From NCBI GenBank assembly GCA_035620375.1, contig DASPGX010000025.1, forward strand, positions 1-51,094: a stretch of DNA of 51,094 bases, given 5' to 3'. Below are positions 32,860 to 41,152 of this stretch, in pieces. Both the position numbers and the translations under genes were made by a program. The notes below the pieces were generated by a model. It was not told the origin of the DNA. It saw nothing but the letters and a program-made list of their open reading frames with translations, and ran no database searches. Positions within the stretch are counted from its first letter, which is position 1; every line of letters starts with the position of its first letter. Origin of the DNA: DASPGX01 sp035620375. Its GTDB lineage: Bacteria; Patescibacteriota; Minisyncoccia; 2-02-FULL-40-12; GWA2-44-9.

Positions 32860-33426
32860 ATGTCATTGGGAGTCAATCAACTGAAGCCGAAGACCTACTT
32901 TATCTACGAAGACCAGCCCTGCGTGGTCGTTTCCACGCATCACCTGAAGATGCAGCAGCGCCGCCCGGTCGTGCAGACGGTCTTCCGGAACCTGCTTTCC
33001 GGAAAGCAGCTGGAACGCAACTTCGCGCAGTCCGACACCTTTGAGGAAGCGGACGTCAGCCGCTCAAACGTGAAGTTCCTGTATGCCCACCGCGGCCAGT
33101 TCTGGTTCGCGGACCCCGACGACCCGTCCAAGCGTTTTGAGCTGGACGAGGGCATCATCGGCGATCAGTCGCAGTACCTGAAGCCGAACACCATCCTTGA
33201 GGCGCTGTCGTGGAACGGGAACATCATCAACGTGACCCTTCCCATCAAAATGGAGTTCACGGTCGTGGAGGCCCCGCCGTCGCTGCGCGGGGACACGGCA
33301 ACGGGCGGCACCAAGCAGGTGAAGCTGGACTCGGGCGCCTCGCTGAACGCTCCCCTGTTCATCAACGAAGGGGACCGCATCATCGTGAATACGGAGACGG
33401 GTACGTACGTGGAGCGGGCCAAGTAG
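32860..33426 (+). CDS. efp: Elongation factor P
   Basis: 188 residues, three beta-barrel domains; the C-terminal part (GDTATGGTKQVKLDSGA...GDRIIVNTETGTYVERAK) is typical. In the domain I loop, where most bacteria have PGKG or PGRG with a modified Lys or Arg, this protein reads KMQQRRPVVQT; Gln33 aligns with the modified residue. EF-P rescues ribosomes stalled at proline runs. ATG 32860 follows GGGAGG; promoter TTCACA-N17-TACGAT at about 32797-32825. Confidence 0.92.
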   Translation: MSLGVNQLKPKTYFIYEDQPCVVVSTHHLKMQQRRPVVQTVFRNLLSGKQLERNFAQSDTFEEADVSRSNVKFLYAHRGQFWFADPDDPSKRFELDEGIIGDQSQYLKPNTILEALSWNGNIINVTLPIKMEFTVVEAPPSLRGDTATGGTKQVKLDSGASLNAPLFINEGDRIIVNTETGTYVERAK

Positions 33427-33451
33427 GCCCGCTTTGGTTTCGGAGGTCGTA

Positions 33452-33769
33452 ATGCTGGTGTTCGCTGTCCTGGCGACATTCCTGTTCCTTGGATTCGCGC
33501 TCTGCGCCGCGGTCACCGCCGCGAACAGGCACGCGCTCACGCGGGCGCTCTCAAGTGAGCAGGCCCCCGTTGATGAGGTCGCGGAGCTCAAGGTGCGCAT
33601 CGCCAGGCGCTGTGCATGGTGGGCGATGCTCGTCGGCCTGGCGTGCGCCGCGTGGTACGGTCACCGGTTCGGGAACGAATGGCTCGGCTGGCACGCGGCT
33701 CTCGGCCACACCTGCGGTGTCTGGCTACGCTACTTCTGGATGCGGAAGACCGAACGGCTCACTCACTGA
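33452..33769 (+). CDS. Membrane protein, 105 residues
   Basis: Start ATG 33452 has CGGAGG upstream. Spans at about residues 3-22 and 53-72, then an amphipathic C-terminus. Its 3' end forms the left arm of the word-A hairpin, so stop codon and terminator overlap. No family recognised. Confidence 0.6.
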   Translation: MLVFAVLATFLFLGFALCAAVTAANRHALTRALSSEQAPVDEVAELKVRIARRCAWWAMLVGLACAAWYGHRFGNEWLGWHAALGHTCGVWLRYFWMRKTERLTH

Positions 33770-33778
33770 GCCGTTTCT
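33753..33778 (+). terminator. Hairpin word A, copy 4
   Basis: AACGGCTCA-CTCAC-TGAGCCGTT then TCTGTTG. The left arm lies within the last codons of 33452-33769. Confidence 0.75.
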
Positions 33779-33938
33779 GTTGCTACAAAATGAGGCAAAT
33801 ACTTCAGTTCGCGCGATTAGAGAACCTCCGGGTCCGCCCGAGGCCGAGGCGCAGAGCGAGTACCAGAGTGAGCCGTACTCAACGTACGGCGAACGAGGAA
33901 CGGAGCGGCAACGAAGGCATCGGGATGGACCTGAAAGG

Positions 33939-33986
33939 CAAAGGCCGCCCGTCGTCCCACTATTCTGCGGGGCAGGGCGGCCTTTG
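33939..33986 (-). terminator. Terminator with 12-bp stem
   Basis: CAAAGGCCGCCC / GGGCGGCCTTTG, perfect, 24-nt loop, with CCTTTC on the minus side. Ends the minus gene 33997-34560. Confidence 0.7.
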
Positions 33987-33996
33987 CGCGGAGGTT

Positions 33997-34560
33997 CTAT
34001 CCATCGACAGTCATGCCGCCAGAGCGCCGTTTCTCCCGCATAAACGGAAGAATCACGACCGCCAGAACGGCCCAGCCGAACAACGCTCCCCTGCCCGCCA
34101 GATAGGGTTTGAGGATATCCAGTGTTTCATTCGTCAGCTCCGGCGGCAGGAGCGACACCGTCACGCTCGCCAGCAGGCCGATTTGCACAACGCTGACGAG
34201 CAGAACCTTCGGGATGGACAGCTCGCCCAGCGTCAGGCGCCGCTTGAGTACGGAAAGATTCAGAAGGCCGAACACCGCGAGATACAACACGACGAACAGG
34301 CCGGTCAGTACGAGCGGACGGTCGTTCTCCGGCGCAAGCTGCTCCAGCCACTGCGTGGAAGGAAACAGCAGGGTCAGCGCGTACGCCACGTAGATGCTCA
34401 ACAGCGACAGGATGGCGCGGGTTTTTCCCACGCTGATGCCGTACAGAAAGACGATGACGCCTGCGAGGACCGCGAAAAGGCCGCGTACGTCCGTCGCGGA
34501 AAGCAGGAGTGCGTCCAAATCATAGGATTTGAGCGCCTCGGAGAGGGCCTGCCAGTCCAT
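33997..34560 (-). CDS. Membrane protein, CvpA-like topology
   Basis: 187 residues with about five spans: residues 24-44, 48-66, 82-105, 122-142 and 160-175. The topology recalls CvpA-type proteins but no signature is clear. The ATG is 6 nt after TATAAT (34567-34572): leaderless. Divergent from the CYTH-kinase gene. Confidence 0.6.
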   Translation of the reverse strand: MDWQALSEALKSYDLDALLLSATDVRGLFAVLAGVIVFLYGISVGKTRAILSLLSIYVAYALTLLFPSTQWLEQLAPENDRPLVLTGLFVVLYLAVFGLLNLSVLKRRLTLGELSIPKVLLVSVVQIGLLASVTVSLLPPELTNETLDILKPYLAGRGALFGWAVLAVVILPFMREKRRSGGMTVDG

Positions 34561-34566
34561 GCCCTT

Positions 34567-34632
34567 ATTATACGCCTTGTGTGCAGAACGGATATCCGTG
34601 ACTGTTGAAAAATACTGAAAAGTTGATATAAT
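34567..34632. promoter_or_regulatory. Divergent promoters
   Basis: Minus: -10 TATAAT (34567-34572), 6 nt from the ATG. Plus: TTGAAA (34605-34610), N16, TATAAT (34627-34632, TGATATAAT), with a 32-nt leader that contains CAGGGGG. Confidence 0.8.
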
Positions 34633-34664
34633 AGAGCCGCTTCATTAGCAGTACAGGGGGTACT

Positions 34665-35771
34665 ATGGGCAAGGAAATAGAGCGGCGCTGGCTCGTGTTT
34701 TCGGTCGACGAAGAGAAGATGCCGAAGGCGGATAAGCTCATCGTCATCTCGCAAGGGTACATGGAGCGTTCCAGTCCCCTACAGAGCCTCCGTGTGCGCA
34801 TCCTCAACGGCTCTTCGGCCGTCATCACGGGCAAGACCGGCTCCGGAATGGTGCGGCAGGAGGACGAGCACTCCATCTCTCTGAAGACCGCGGAGATGCT
34901 CATGGGCTTCTGCGACCACCGCATCGAAAAGAGCAGGAGCGTCTTCGGGAAATGGACCCTGGATGCGTTCTTCGGCGAACTGCACAACGTGGTCATCCTG
35001 GAGTACGAGAGCGATAGCGAGGAAGAAGTTGCCGGCGCGTCACTGCCGGCATGGGTCACGTCGGCCGTGGAAGTCACGGATTCTCTGACGAACCTTCATC
35101 TTGCGCGGCTGGCGACCGACCTGAAGGGTACGGGCGCGGACCCCGTCACTGCGCTGGAACGCCGCCTGACCGGACGGATCCGCCGGGTCGTTATCGCAGG
35201 CGGTCCCGGTTCGGGCAAGAGCACCCTTCTGGAGGAAATACGCGCCGGGTTCCCGAATGCGCATATTGTTCCCGAGGTTGCCACCATCATCATCGGCCAG
35301 GTGGGCATCAAGCCGTTTGGGGACGAGATGGCACTCCGTCGGTTCCAGCGTGCCGTCTGGCGCACCCAACTCATCTTTGAAATGACCAGCATGGAGCAGG
35401 CGCTCGCGGAGGGAAAGAACGCGGTCGTTGTGGACCGCGGCACCGTGGACTGTGCCGCATACCTGCCCGGAGGCATCGCGGAAATGGAGGAACTCTTCCG
35501 CACCTCACTGGAGGCGGAGTACCGGCGATACGACGCGGTACTCTGGCTCCCGGTTCCACCTCAGCACATCTACGACCGCATCAGGAAAAACAACCCGGCG
35601 CGAAGCGAGGACTATCGGACTGCGGTGGACGTCGGCAACCGGATCTTCAACGCATGGATGCGCCACCCTCAGTTCAGGCGGCTGGACAGTCTGGATACGA
35701 GGACCGGAGCATGGGACGAGCATGTCGTGAATGCGTTCCGCCTCCTGCGGCCGTTTCTGGACAGGCCCTGA
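34665..35771 (+). CDS. CYTH domain fused to P-loop NTPase/kinase
   Basis: 368 residues. N-terminal CYTH domain (1-155) with KEIERRWLV (ExExRW), VRILNG and GKWTLDAF strands; C-terminal P-loop domain (170-368) with Walker A IAGGPGSGKSTLLE, VVDRGTVDCAAYLPGG and a kinase-like lid (RIRKNNPARSEDYRTA). The second domain fits the AAA_28/NadR-like kinase group. The fusion suggests sensing or hydrolysis of a triphosphate linked to phosphoryl transfer; the substrate is unknown. A second CYTH gene is at 6810-7349. Confidence 0.85.
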   Translation: MGKEIERRWLVFSVDEEKMPKADKLIVISQGYMERSSPLQSLRVRILNGSSAVITGKTGSGMVRQEDEHSISLKTAEMLMGFCDHRIEKSRSVFGKWTLDAFFGELHNVVILEYESDSEEEVAGASLPAWVTSAVEVTDSLTNLHLARLATDLKGTGADPVTALERRLTGRIRRVVIAGGPGSGKSTLLEEIRAGFPNAHIVPEVATIIIGQVGIKPFGDEMALRRFQRAVWRTQLIFEMTSMEQALAEGKNAVVVDRGTVDCAAYLPGGIAEMEELFRTSLEAEYRRYDAVLWLPVPPQHIYDRIRKNNPARSEDYRTAVDVGNRIFNAWMRHPQFRRLDSLDTRTGAWDEHVVNAFRLLRPFLDRP

Positions 35772-35780
35772 ACGCAATGC

Positions 35781-35822
35781 GCCCCCCACTCGCTGCGGCG
35801 AGTGAGGGGCGTGTTTTCTTTT
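35781..35822 (+). terminator. Strong rho-independent terminator
   Basis: GCCCC-CC-ACTCGC-TGCG-GCGAGT-GA-GGGGC, then GTGTTTTCTTTT. Confidence 0.9.
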
Positions 35823-35831
35823 CCGGCAGGA

Positions 35832-36179
35832 CTAATGAATGGTCTGCCCGGGGTACGCGATGACGGGGAGGCGGTCCGACGAGCGGCGGATGGTGTTGCA
35901 GACGATGCGGATACCCGCGTCGTCCTCCAACTCTTCGCCGAGCTCGCCGATGACCAGCATGAAAACGTAGTACGGCAGCGCCTGAGCGCCGTTGGCGTGC
36001 AGCTTCAGACCCGCGATGAGCGCCTCCTTGGTTGCCTCGGCGACCGGCGCGCTCCGGATGACCGCTTCCAGGTCGTCCAGCGCGACGGCATACGACAGGA
36101 TGTCGCGGCCCTCGGACGTGCGCATCAGGGACGCGTAGGCTTCTGCGGCTGAGTGAACGGGTGCGGACATGCTCGACAT
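35832..36179 (-). CDS. Hypothetical 115-residue soluble protein
   Basis: Start ATG 36179 has AAGGAGG 6 nt upstream; an ATG at 36197 lies before that site and is rejected. Helical and acidic with GELGEELEDDAG, ending in PVIAYPGQTIH. Extended -10 TGGTATAAT at 36216-36224 (minus). No family recognised. Confidence 0.6.
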   Translation of the reverse strand: MSSMSAPVHSAAEAYASLMRTSEGRDILSYAVALDDLEAVIRSAPVAEATKEALIAGLKLHANGAQALPYYVFMLVIGELGEELEDDAGIRIVCNTIRRSSDRLPVIAYPGQTIH

Positions 36180-36263
36180 GCAGGCCTCCTTCAACATGGT
36201 GAAACAACCGGATATATTATACCACCTCTTTGTGCAATAGAAAAGGCCCCCGTACCGGAGACC

Positions 36264-36614
36264 TCATGCCGCGCCGTCGCGGTTCAACCGCAGGGCGGGA
36301 TAGCGGAGTATCCGCCTGCCGAGAATGCGGAACCCCTCTGTATCGGGCACGATATCCGCAATCTCCGCCATGTAATACCCGATGAGGACGGCGAAGACCG
36401 CCTCCCAAGGACCGCAGTAGTGATTCAGGGCGGCGATGACGATTTCCACGGTGTACGGGTCCACGTCCTCGGTCTCGCGGAGATACCCGTACAGGTCGGG
36501 AACCCTGACAAAGAACTCCAGGATCTCCGGCTGTTCTCGGACTGCCACCAAAAAGATGGCACGCTCCTCGTTCGGCATCGTCTCCGGCAGGAGACGGAGA
36601 ATCTCACGCGACAC
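36264..36614 (-). CDS. Hypothetical 116-residue protein
   Basis: Start GTG 36614, preceded by CCGGAGG at 5 nt. Helical, leucine-rich (REILRLLPETMPNEERAIFL...), and a central hydrophobic stretch with HYCGPWEAVFAVLIGYYM that might be peripheral to the membrane. Follows 36635-36940 by 20 nt in the same direction. No family recognised. Confidence 0.55.
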   Translation of the reverse strand: MSREILRLLPETMPNEERAIFLVAVREQPEILEFFVRVPDLYGYLRETEDVDPYTVEIVIAALNHYCGPWEAVFAVLIGYYMAEIADIVPDTEGFRILGRRILRYPALRLNRDGAA

Positions 36615-36634
36615 GTCAACCTCCGGAAATGGGC

Positions 36635-36940
36635 CTAACGGAAGACGATGATGCTTGCCCCGATTGCGGCATACCCGGCCAGCCACAGCACCGTCGTGAG
36701 CGCCAGCCGCATGGCATCCTGCTTCCGGCCCTCAACGTACCACAGCACGGGACGTCCGAATACCAGCGAGCCGGTTACCGCGGCGGAGACGACGAACACC
36801 AGAAGAAAAACGGCCGGACCGAGAAGGCCGGGATCCTTGCTGATGAATTTGTCACCGAAATGCACTCCCAGTATCAGAACCGAGACGTACGCGACAACAC
36901 CCGACGCGTGAATAAATGCGAGGCGCGAAAGGGATTTCAT
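36635..36940 (-). CDS. Three-span membrane protein, 101 residues
   Basis: MKSLSRLAFIHASGVVAYVS starts directly with a span. Further spans are at about residues 41-60 and 80-98. Same direction as dnaJ, beginning 75 nt after its stop. No motif recognised. Confidence 0.6.
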   Translation of the reverse strand: MKSLSRLAFIHASGVVAYVSVLILGVHFGDKFISKDPGLLGPAVFLLVFVVSAAVTGSLVFGRPVLWYVEGRKQDAMRLALTTVLWLAGYAAIGASIIVFR

Positions 36941-37015
36941 GTCCGTAGGGTACCCTACTTCACCCGGACTGTCACGGTCAGGTCTCCCCTCGGCTTCGCT
37001 CGGGACTTCCTTCTT

Positions 37016-37777
37016 TTATTTGATTCGTACAGTAACGGTCAGGTCGCCCGGCGGGGTTCCCTTGGGTCCGGCATTGCCTTCCTGCGGAAACGCCATCAGA
37101 TAGCGGTCGTTCAGATTCTTCGGTAGCTTGATTTCCAGTTTACGGCGCGACTTCTTGCGACCCGCACCCCCGCACGACCCGCATTTCTTTTCCGCAATAC
37201 TGCCCTCGCCTTCGCATTTTGCGCACGCCGCGACCTGAGCGAACGTGCCGAACGGAGTCCGCACCGCCTGCCGCACGCGTCCCTGGCCTTGGCAGTCAGG
37301 GCATGTCTTGCGTTTGCCGTTTTCCGCCCCTGTGGAATCGCATGCCGGACAGGAATCAAATGCGTCAAATTCGTACACCTTGGACTTTCCCAGGTCCCCT
37401 TTGGAAACCGCAACGGACAGATTCAAATCCTCTCCCTTGGGCGGCCTGCGAGACGGGCCGGCCCCGCCGAAACCGCCGGTAAACATGTCAAAAATACTCC
37501 CGAATCCGCCCATGTCAAAATCAAAATCCTGGTATGCTCCTCCCTCTCCCCTAAACCCTCCTCCCTGACCTCCTGCATGTCCGAAGCGGTCATAGGAGTC
37601 CTTCTTCTTCGGGTCCGACAATATCTGGTAGGCCTCGTTCACCTCCTTGAAACGCGCCTCATCCCCGCCTTTCTTGTCGGGGTGGTACTGGTGCGCAAGT
37701 TTCCGGTAGGCCTTCTTGATGTCCTCCGCCGAGGCCGTCCGGCCTACGCCGAGCGTTGTATACGGGTCAGCAGGCAT
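37016..37777 (-). CDS. dnaJ: Short DnaJ co-chaperone
   Basis: 253 residues against the usual 370-380. J domain (about 4-65) with HQYHPDKKGG (HPD), a Gly/Phe region, and a zinc region with four CxxCxGxG-type repeats (CPACDSTG, CPDCQGQG, CAKCEGEG, CGSCGGAG). It ends at GDLTVTVRIK, inside C-terminal domain I, so domain II and the dimerisation region are missing. An out-of-frame near-copy of the last ten codons lies just downstream (about 36955-36987). ATG 37777 is used; the -10 TATAGT is 10 nt upstream. Confidence 0.85.
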   Translation of the reverse strand: MPADPYTTLGVGRTASAEDIKKAYRKLAHQYHPDKKGGDEARFKEVNEAYQILSDPKKKDSYDRFGHAGGQGGGFRGEGGAYQDFDFDMGGFGSIFDMFTGGFGGAGPSRRPPKGEDLNLSVAVSKGDLGKSKVYEFDAFDSCPACDSTGAENGKRKTCPDCQGQGRVRQAVRTPFGTFAQVAACAKCEGEGSIAEKKCGSCGGAGRKKSRRKLEIKLPKNLNDRYLMAFPQEGNAGPKGTPPGDLTVTVRIK

Positions 37778-37781
37778 GGGA

Positions 37782-37810
37782 TTGACTACTATATCATATC
37801 TCAGTAGAGT
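37782..37810 (+). promoter_or_regulatory. Promoter of 37844 operon, overlapping the dnaJ promoter
   Basis: Plus: TTGACT (37782-37787), N17, TAGAGT (37805-37810). The dnaJ -10 (TATAGT, minus, 37788-37793) lies inside this spacer. Confidence 0.6.
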
Positions 37811-37843
37811 AATAAACGGTCGTTTCCCAACCAAGGAGCGTGC

Positions 37844-38134
37844 ATGGTACCGGAAGTCACACCGTTCTCCACGGGGGCATTCCTGCAGTTCGGAACGCTG
37901 TTCGTCCTGTGGGCCGTCGTTCTCCGCCTCGTCTTCCGCAAGCCGGACCGCAAGCAGCGGTTCGCCATCCGGGCGTATCCGCCGCTCGCCGCGGCGTTCA
38001 ACCTCTTCAGGCCGCTCCCCGTCATGGACCCGGTGATGCTCATCCTGCTGGAGATTCCGGTGCTCGTCATCGGCATCCTATGCATCAGGTTCTTCTTCAC
38101 CGAGCGTACGGACGCGCCGAAGGAGAACAAGTAA
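37844..38134 (+). CDS. Two-span membrane protein, 96 residues
   Basis: AAGGAG precedes the ATG. Spans at about residues 12-31 and 63-84, a basic loop between (RKPDRKQRFAIR), charged tail. Overlaps the next gene by 1 nt (TAATG). No family recognised. Confidence 0.6.
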   Translation: MVPEVTPFSTGAFLQFGTLFVLWAVVLRLVFRKPDRKQRFAIRAYPPLAAAFNLFRPLPVMDPVMLILLEIPVLVIGILCIRFFFTERTDAPKENK

Positions 38135-38313
38135 TGCCCGAACTCGCCGGCATCGTGTTTTTCGGTTTCGGGCTCATATGCCTCCTGTGCGTTCCGAGCG
38201 ACCTGCGCTACGGGAATTACCGGGCCGCGGCGCTTTCCGGCGTCGTCGGCATCATCCTCTGGTACTGCGCGGCAATCGCGTTCGGCATCCTGCCGGCGCC
38301 TCCGCTGCTATGA
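38134..38313 (+). CDS. Two-span membrane peptide, 59 residues
   Basis: MPELAGIVFFGFGLICLLCV..., second span at about residues 32-52, Pro-rich end (LPAPPLL). Coupled to 37844-38134 through TAATG. A terminator follows at 38319. Confidence 0.6.
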   Translation: MPELAGIVFFGFGLICLLCVPSDLRYGNYRAAALSGVVGIILWYCAAIAFGILPAPPLL

Positions 38314-38318
38314 CGCCG

Positions 38319-38345
38319 GGCCTCCTCAACGGGAGGCCTTTTCGT
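38319..38345 (+). terminator. Rho-independent terminator
   Basis: GGCCTCC / GGAGGCC with a 6-nt loop, then TTTTCGTT. Confidence 0.85.
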
Positions 38346-39137
38346 TCAGAGTTCCACCACTTCGCGGGTGACCTCGCGGCTTTCAATAACGATGAACCCG
38401 GTCCTCCGGAATACCCAGAAGAGTCCAGCGGCGAGCCACAGCGCCGGCTCGCGGATGAGCCCCACGACACTCCACAGACCGAGGAACAGCACCAACGCGA
38501 GAATGGGCGGCAGGAACGGCGCGAGCGGACTGAGCCACCGGCGGATGAACGAGTCCACGGAGCGCGCGACGTCGCGACGTACCTGCGACTGCAGCGAGGG
38601 AGGCACGTCCGTAAGTTGCTCACGGACGAAATCCGTCTCATACGCGGCGTCCACCTGCTTCTGCACGCTCGCGGATACCGCATCCAGCGTGATGCCGTCC
38701 TCGGCACGGAGGGAATAAAAGCCCAGCGACACCATCAGGAACATGCCCAGGACGATGAACCGCGTACCCGCGCCGACGACCGCACGCGCATTGAACTTCT
38801 GGCGTTCATCGCGCTCCTGAATGCTCCGTCGTGATGCGTGCATCAGGAGCAATAGGAAGACCGGAAGCGCGGACAGATTCCAGATGCTGGCGGGAAAGAA
38901 CGCAACGAAAATCCCCCAGGAGAACGCGATGATGGCGAGCCGGTCCCAGCGGTTGCGCAGTAGTGCCAGCGAAAGCCCGGCAACGGCCGCAAAGACGATG
39001 ACAAGGAGCAGCGGCGGAAGGTACAGGCGCCAGTCGCCGAAATCCCCGAACGCGGAGAGCCAGCGGTGCCCCGTCCACCAGGTCAGGCCGGCGGAGAGTG
39101 CGGAGGCCGCGATGAGTATCAGACGCTTGTGCGGCAT
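38346..39137 (-). CDS. Multi-span membrane protein, 263 residues
   Basis: About six spans: four in the first 110 residues, one near 125-145 and one near 210-240, with an outside helical loop between the last two. Start ATG 39137 is 7 nt after TATGAT (39145-39150), which suggests a short or absent leader; ATG 39161 is the longer alternative. Begins 52 nt after dnaK and may also be read from the heat-shock operon. No family recognised. Confidence 0.6.
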   Translation of the reverse strand: MPHKRLILIAASALSAGLTWWTGHRWLSAFGDFGDWRLYLPPLLLVIVFAAVAGLSLALLRNRWDRLAIIAFSWGIFVAFFPASIWNLSALPVFLLLLMHASRRSIQERDERQKFNARAVVGAGTRFIVLGMFLMVSLGFYSLRAEDGITLDAVSASVQKQVDAAYETDFVREQLTDVPPSLQSQVRRDVARSVDSFIRRWLSPLAPFLPPILALVLFLGLWSVVGLIREPALWLAAGLFWVFRRTGFIVIESREVTREVVEL

Positions 39138-39189
39138 GATGCTCATCATATCATCCCTCACCAGCTTCTGCAGGTGTGGGACAAGTTGC

Positions 39190-41079
39190 CTACTTACCGT
39201 CCTCCTTCACTTCCTCGGCCTTCTGCTCTTCGGACCCGCCGGGCTGTCCGCCTTCCGGCTGACCTTGCGGTGAGCCTGCCGAACCGTACATCGCCGCACC
39301 GACCCGCTGGGCGACCTTGGCCAGCTCGTCGGCCTTCGCCTTGATGCCGGCCAGGTCCGTTCCCTTGAGCGACTCCTTCACGGCCGCGGCCTTCTCCTCC
39401 AGCTCTTTTGCATCCTCTTCCTTGAGCTTGTCCTTGTTGTCGGCCACCATCTTTTCGGTCGTGTAGACGAGCGTCTCCGCGGCATTGCGCGAATCCACCT
39501 CTTCCTTGCGCCTGGTGTCTTCCGACGCGTGCTCCGCGGCCTCCCGCACCATGCGTTCCTTTTCCTCCTTGGAGATGCCGGACGAACCTTCAATGCGGAT
39601 GGACTGCTCCTTCCCCGTCCCCTTGTCCTTGGCTTTCACCGACAGGATGCCGTTGGCGTCGATGTCGAACGACACCTCAATCTGCGGGATGCCGCGGGGC
39701 GCCGGCGGAATGCCGTCCAGAATGAACCTGCCGAGAGACTTGTTGTCCTTGGAAAACTGCCGTTCTCCCTGCGTCACATGGATTTCAACCGACGGCTGGT
39801 TGTCCGCCGCCGTGGAGAACGTCTGCGACTTGGAGGTAGGCACCGTCGTGTTCTTTTCAATCATCGGCGTCGCGACGCCACCGAGCGTTTCAATGCCCAG
39901 CGACAGCGGCGTCACGTCCAACAGGAGCACGTCGCGGACGTCGCCCTGCATGATGCCGCCCTGAATGGCCGCGCCGATGGCGACAACCTCGTCGGGGTTG
40001 ATGTCGCGGTGCGGCTCCTTGCCGAAAAGTTCCTTGACCGCATTCACGACCGCCGGCATACGCGTCTGCCCCCCGACCATGACGATTTCATTGATGTCCG
40101 ACAGCGACAGTCCGGCCTCCTTCACGGCGTCGCGGGTCAGCGCCACGGACCTGTCAATGTATTCTTTGGCAAGGGATTCCAGCCTCGCCCGGGTGAACGT
40201 GAGCGTGAAGTGCTTGGGCCCTGCGGAATCCGCCGTCAGGAACGGGATATTCACCTCGGTCTGTGCCGTGGAGGAAAGCTCGTGTTTGGCCTTCTCCGCG
40301 GCATCCTTGAGGCGCTGAAGCGCCAGCTGGTCCTTGGACACGTCCACGCCCTGGTCCTTTTTGAACTCGGCGGCGAAGTGGTCGATGATGCGCTGGTCGA
40401 TGTCATCCCCGCCCAGATGCGTGTCCCCTCCCGTGGATTTCACTTCAATGGTGTCGGCCGAAACCTCCAGCACGGAGATGTCGAACGTACCGCCGCCGAA
40501 GTCGTAGACGACGATTTTCTCGTCCTTCTTCTTGTTGAACCCGTAGGCGAGCGCGGCCGCCGTCGGCTCGTTGATGACGCGCTTCACCGTCAGCCCTGCG
40601 ATTTCCCCGGCATCCTTGGTTGCCTGCCGCTGGGAATCGTCAAAATACGCCGGCACGGTGACGATGGCCTCCGTGATTTTCGCGCCGAGCTTGGCTTCCG
40701 CGTCCGCTTTCATCTTCTGCAGTATCATCGCCGCGATTTCCGCGGGCTTGTGCCACTTGTCGCCCATCTTCACCTCCACCGAGTCCCCCGCGCCCTGCCG
40801 GATTTCATACGGCAACAGCGCCTTGTCCTTCTGCACCTCGGGGTCGCTGAACCGCCGGCCGATGAGCCGCTTTGCCGAGAAGATGGTGTTCGCGGGGTTC
40901 GTGACCGCCTGACGCTTCGCCGTCACGCCGACGTACCGCTCGCCGTTCTTGCCCGTCGCGGCCATGGACGGCGTCGTGCGCATGCCTTCGGCGTTCTCCA
41001 GTACGCGCGGCTGACCGCCGTCCACGACGGCCATCGCCGAATTCGTTGTTCCCAAATCTATGCCCAGTACTTTGCTCAT
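39190..41079 (-). CDS. dnaK: Chaperone DnaK (Hsp70)
   Basis: 629 residues, full length. VLGIDLGTTNSAMAVVDGG, IVTVPAYFDDSQRQATKDAG, VVYDFGGGTFDISVLEV and MVGGQTRMPAV are Hsp70 signatures; the substrate domain has LLLDVTPLSLGIETLGG. The C-terminal tail is Gly/Pro/Gln/Glu-rich. ATG 41079 opens the conserved domain. Last of hrcA-grpE-hsp20-dnaK; dnaJ is not in the cluster but 1.4 kb further on. Confidence 0.97.
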   Translation of the reverse strand: MSKVLGIDLGTTNSAMAVVDGGQPRVLENAEGMRTTPSMAATGKNGERYVGVTAKRQAVTNPANTIFSAKRLIGRRFSDPEVQKDKALLPYEIRQGAGDSVEVKMGDKWHKPAEIAAMILQKMKADAEAKLGAKITEAIVTVPAYFDDSQRQATKDAGEIAGLTVKRVINEPTAAALAYGFNKKKDEKIVVYDFGGGTFDISVLEVSADTIEVKSTGGDTHLGGDDIDQRIIDHFAAEFKKDQGVDVSKDQLALQRLKDAAEKAKHELSSTAQTEVNIPFLTADSAGPKHFTLTFTRARLESLAKEYIDRSVALTRDAVKEAGLSLSDINEIVMVGGQTRMPAVVNAVKELFGKEPHRDINPDEVVAIGAAIQGGIMQGDVRDVLLLDVTPLSLGIETLGGVATPMIEKNTTVPTSKSQTFSTAADNQPSVEIHVTQGERQFSKDNKSLGRFILDGIPPAPRGIPQIEVSFDIDANGILSVKAKDKGTGKEQSIRIEGSSGISKEEKERMVREAAEHASEDTRRKEEVDSRNAAETLVYTTEKMVADNKDKLKEEDAKELEEKAAAVKESLKGTDLAGIKAKADELAKVAQRVGAAMYGSAGSPQGQPEGGQPGGSEEQKAEEVKEDGK

Positions 41080-41152
41080 GGTTCTGTAAGTTATGTTCGT
41101 TACGTGTTCCCGGCGCCGGTCCGTACGAGCGCCGGACACCTGCAACCAACGG

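Noticed and set aside
33790..33990. Possible small gene from ATG 33790 on the plus strand
   Set aside because: No ribosome site or stop near a natural end; the frame runs on antisense to the membrane protein gene.
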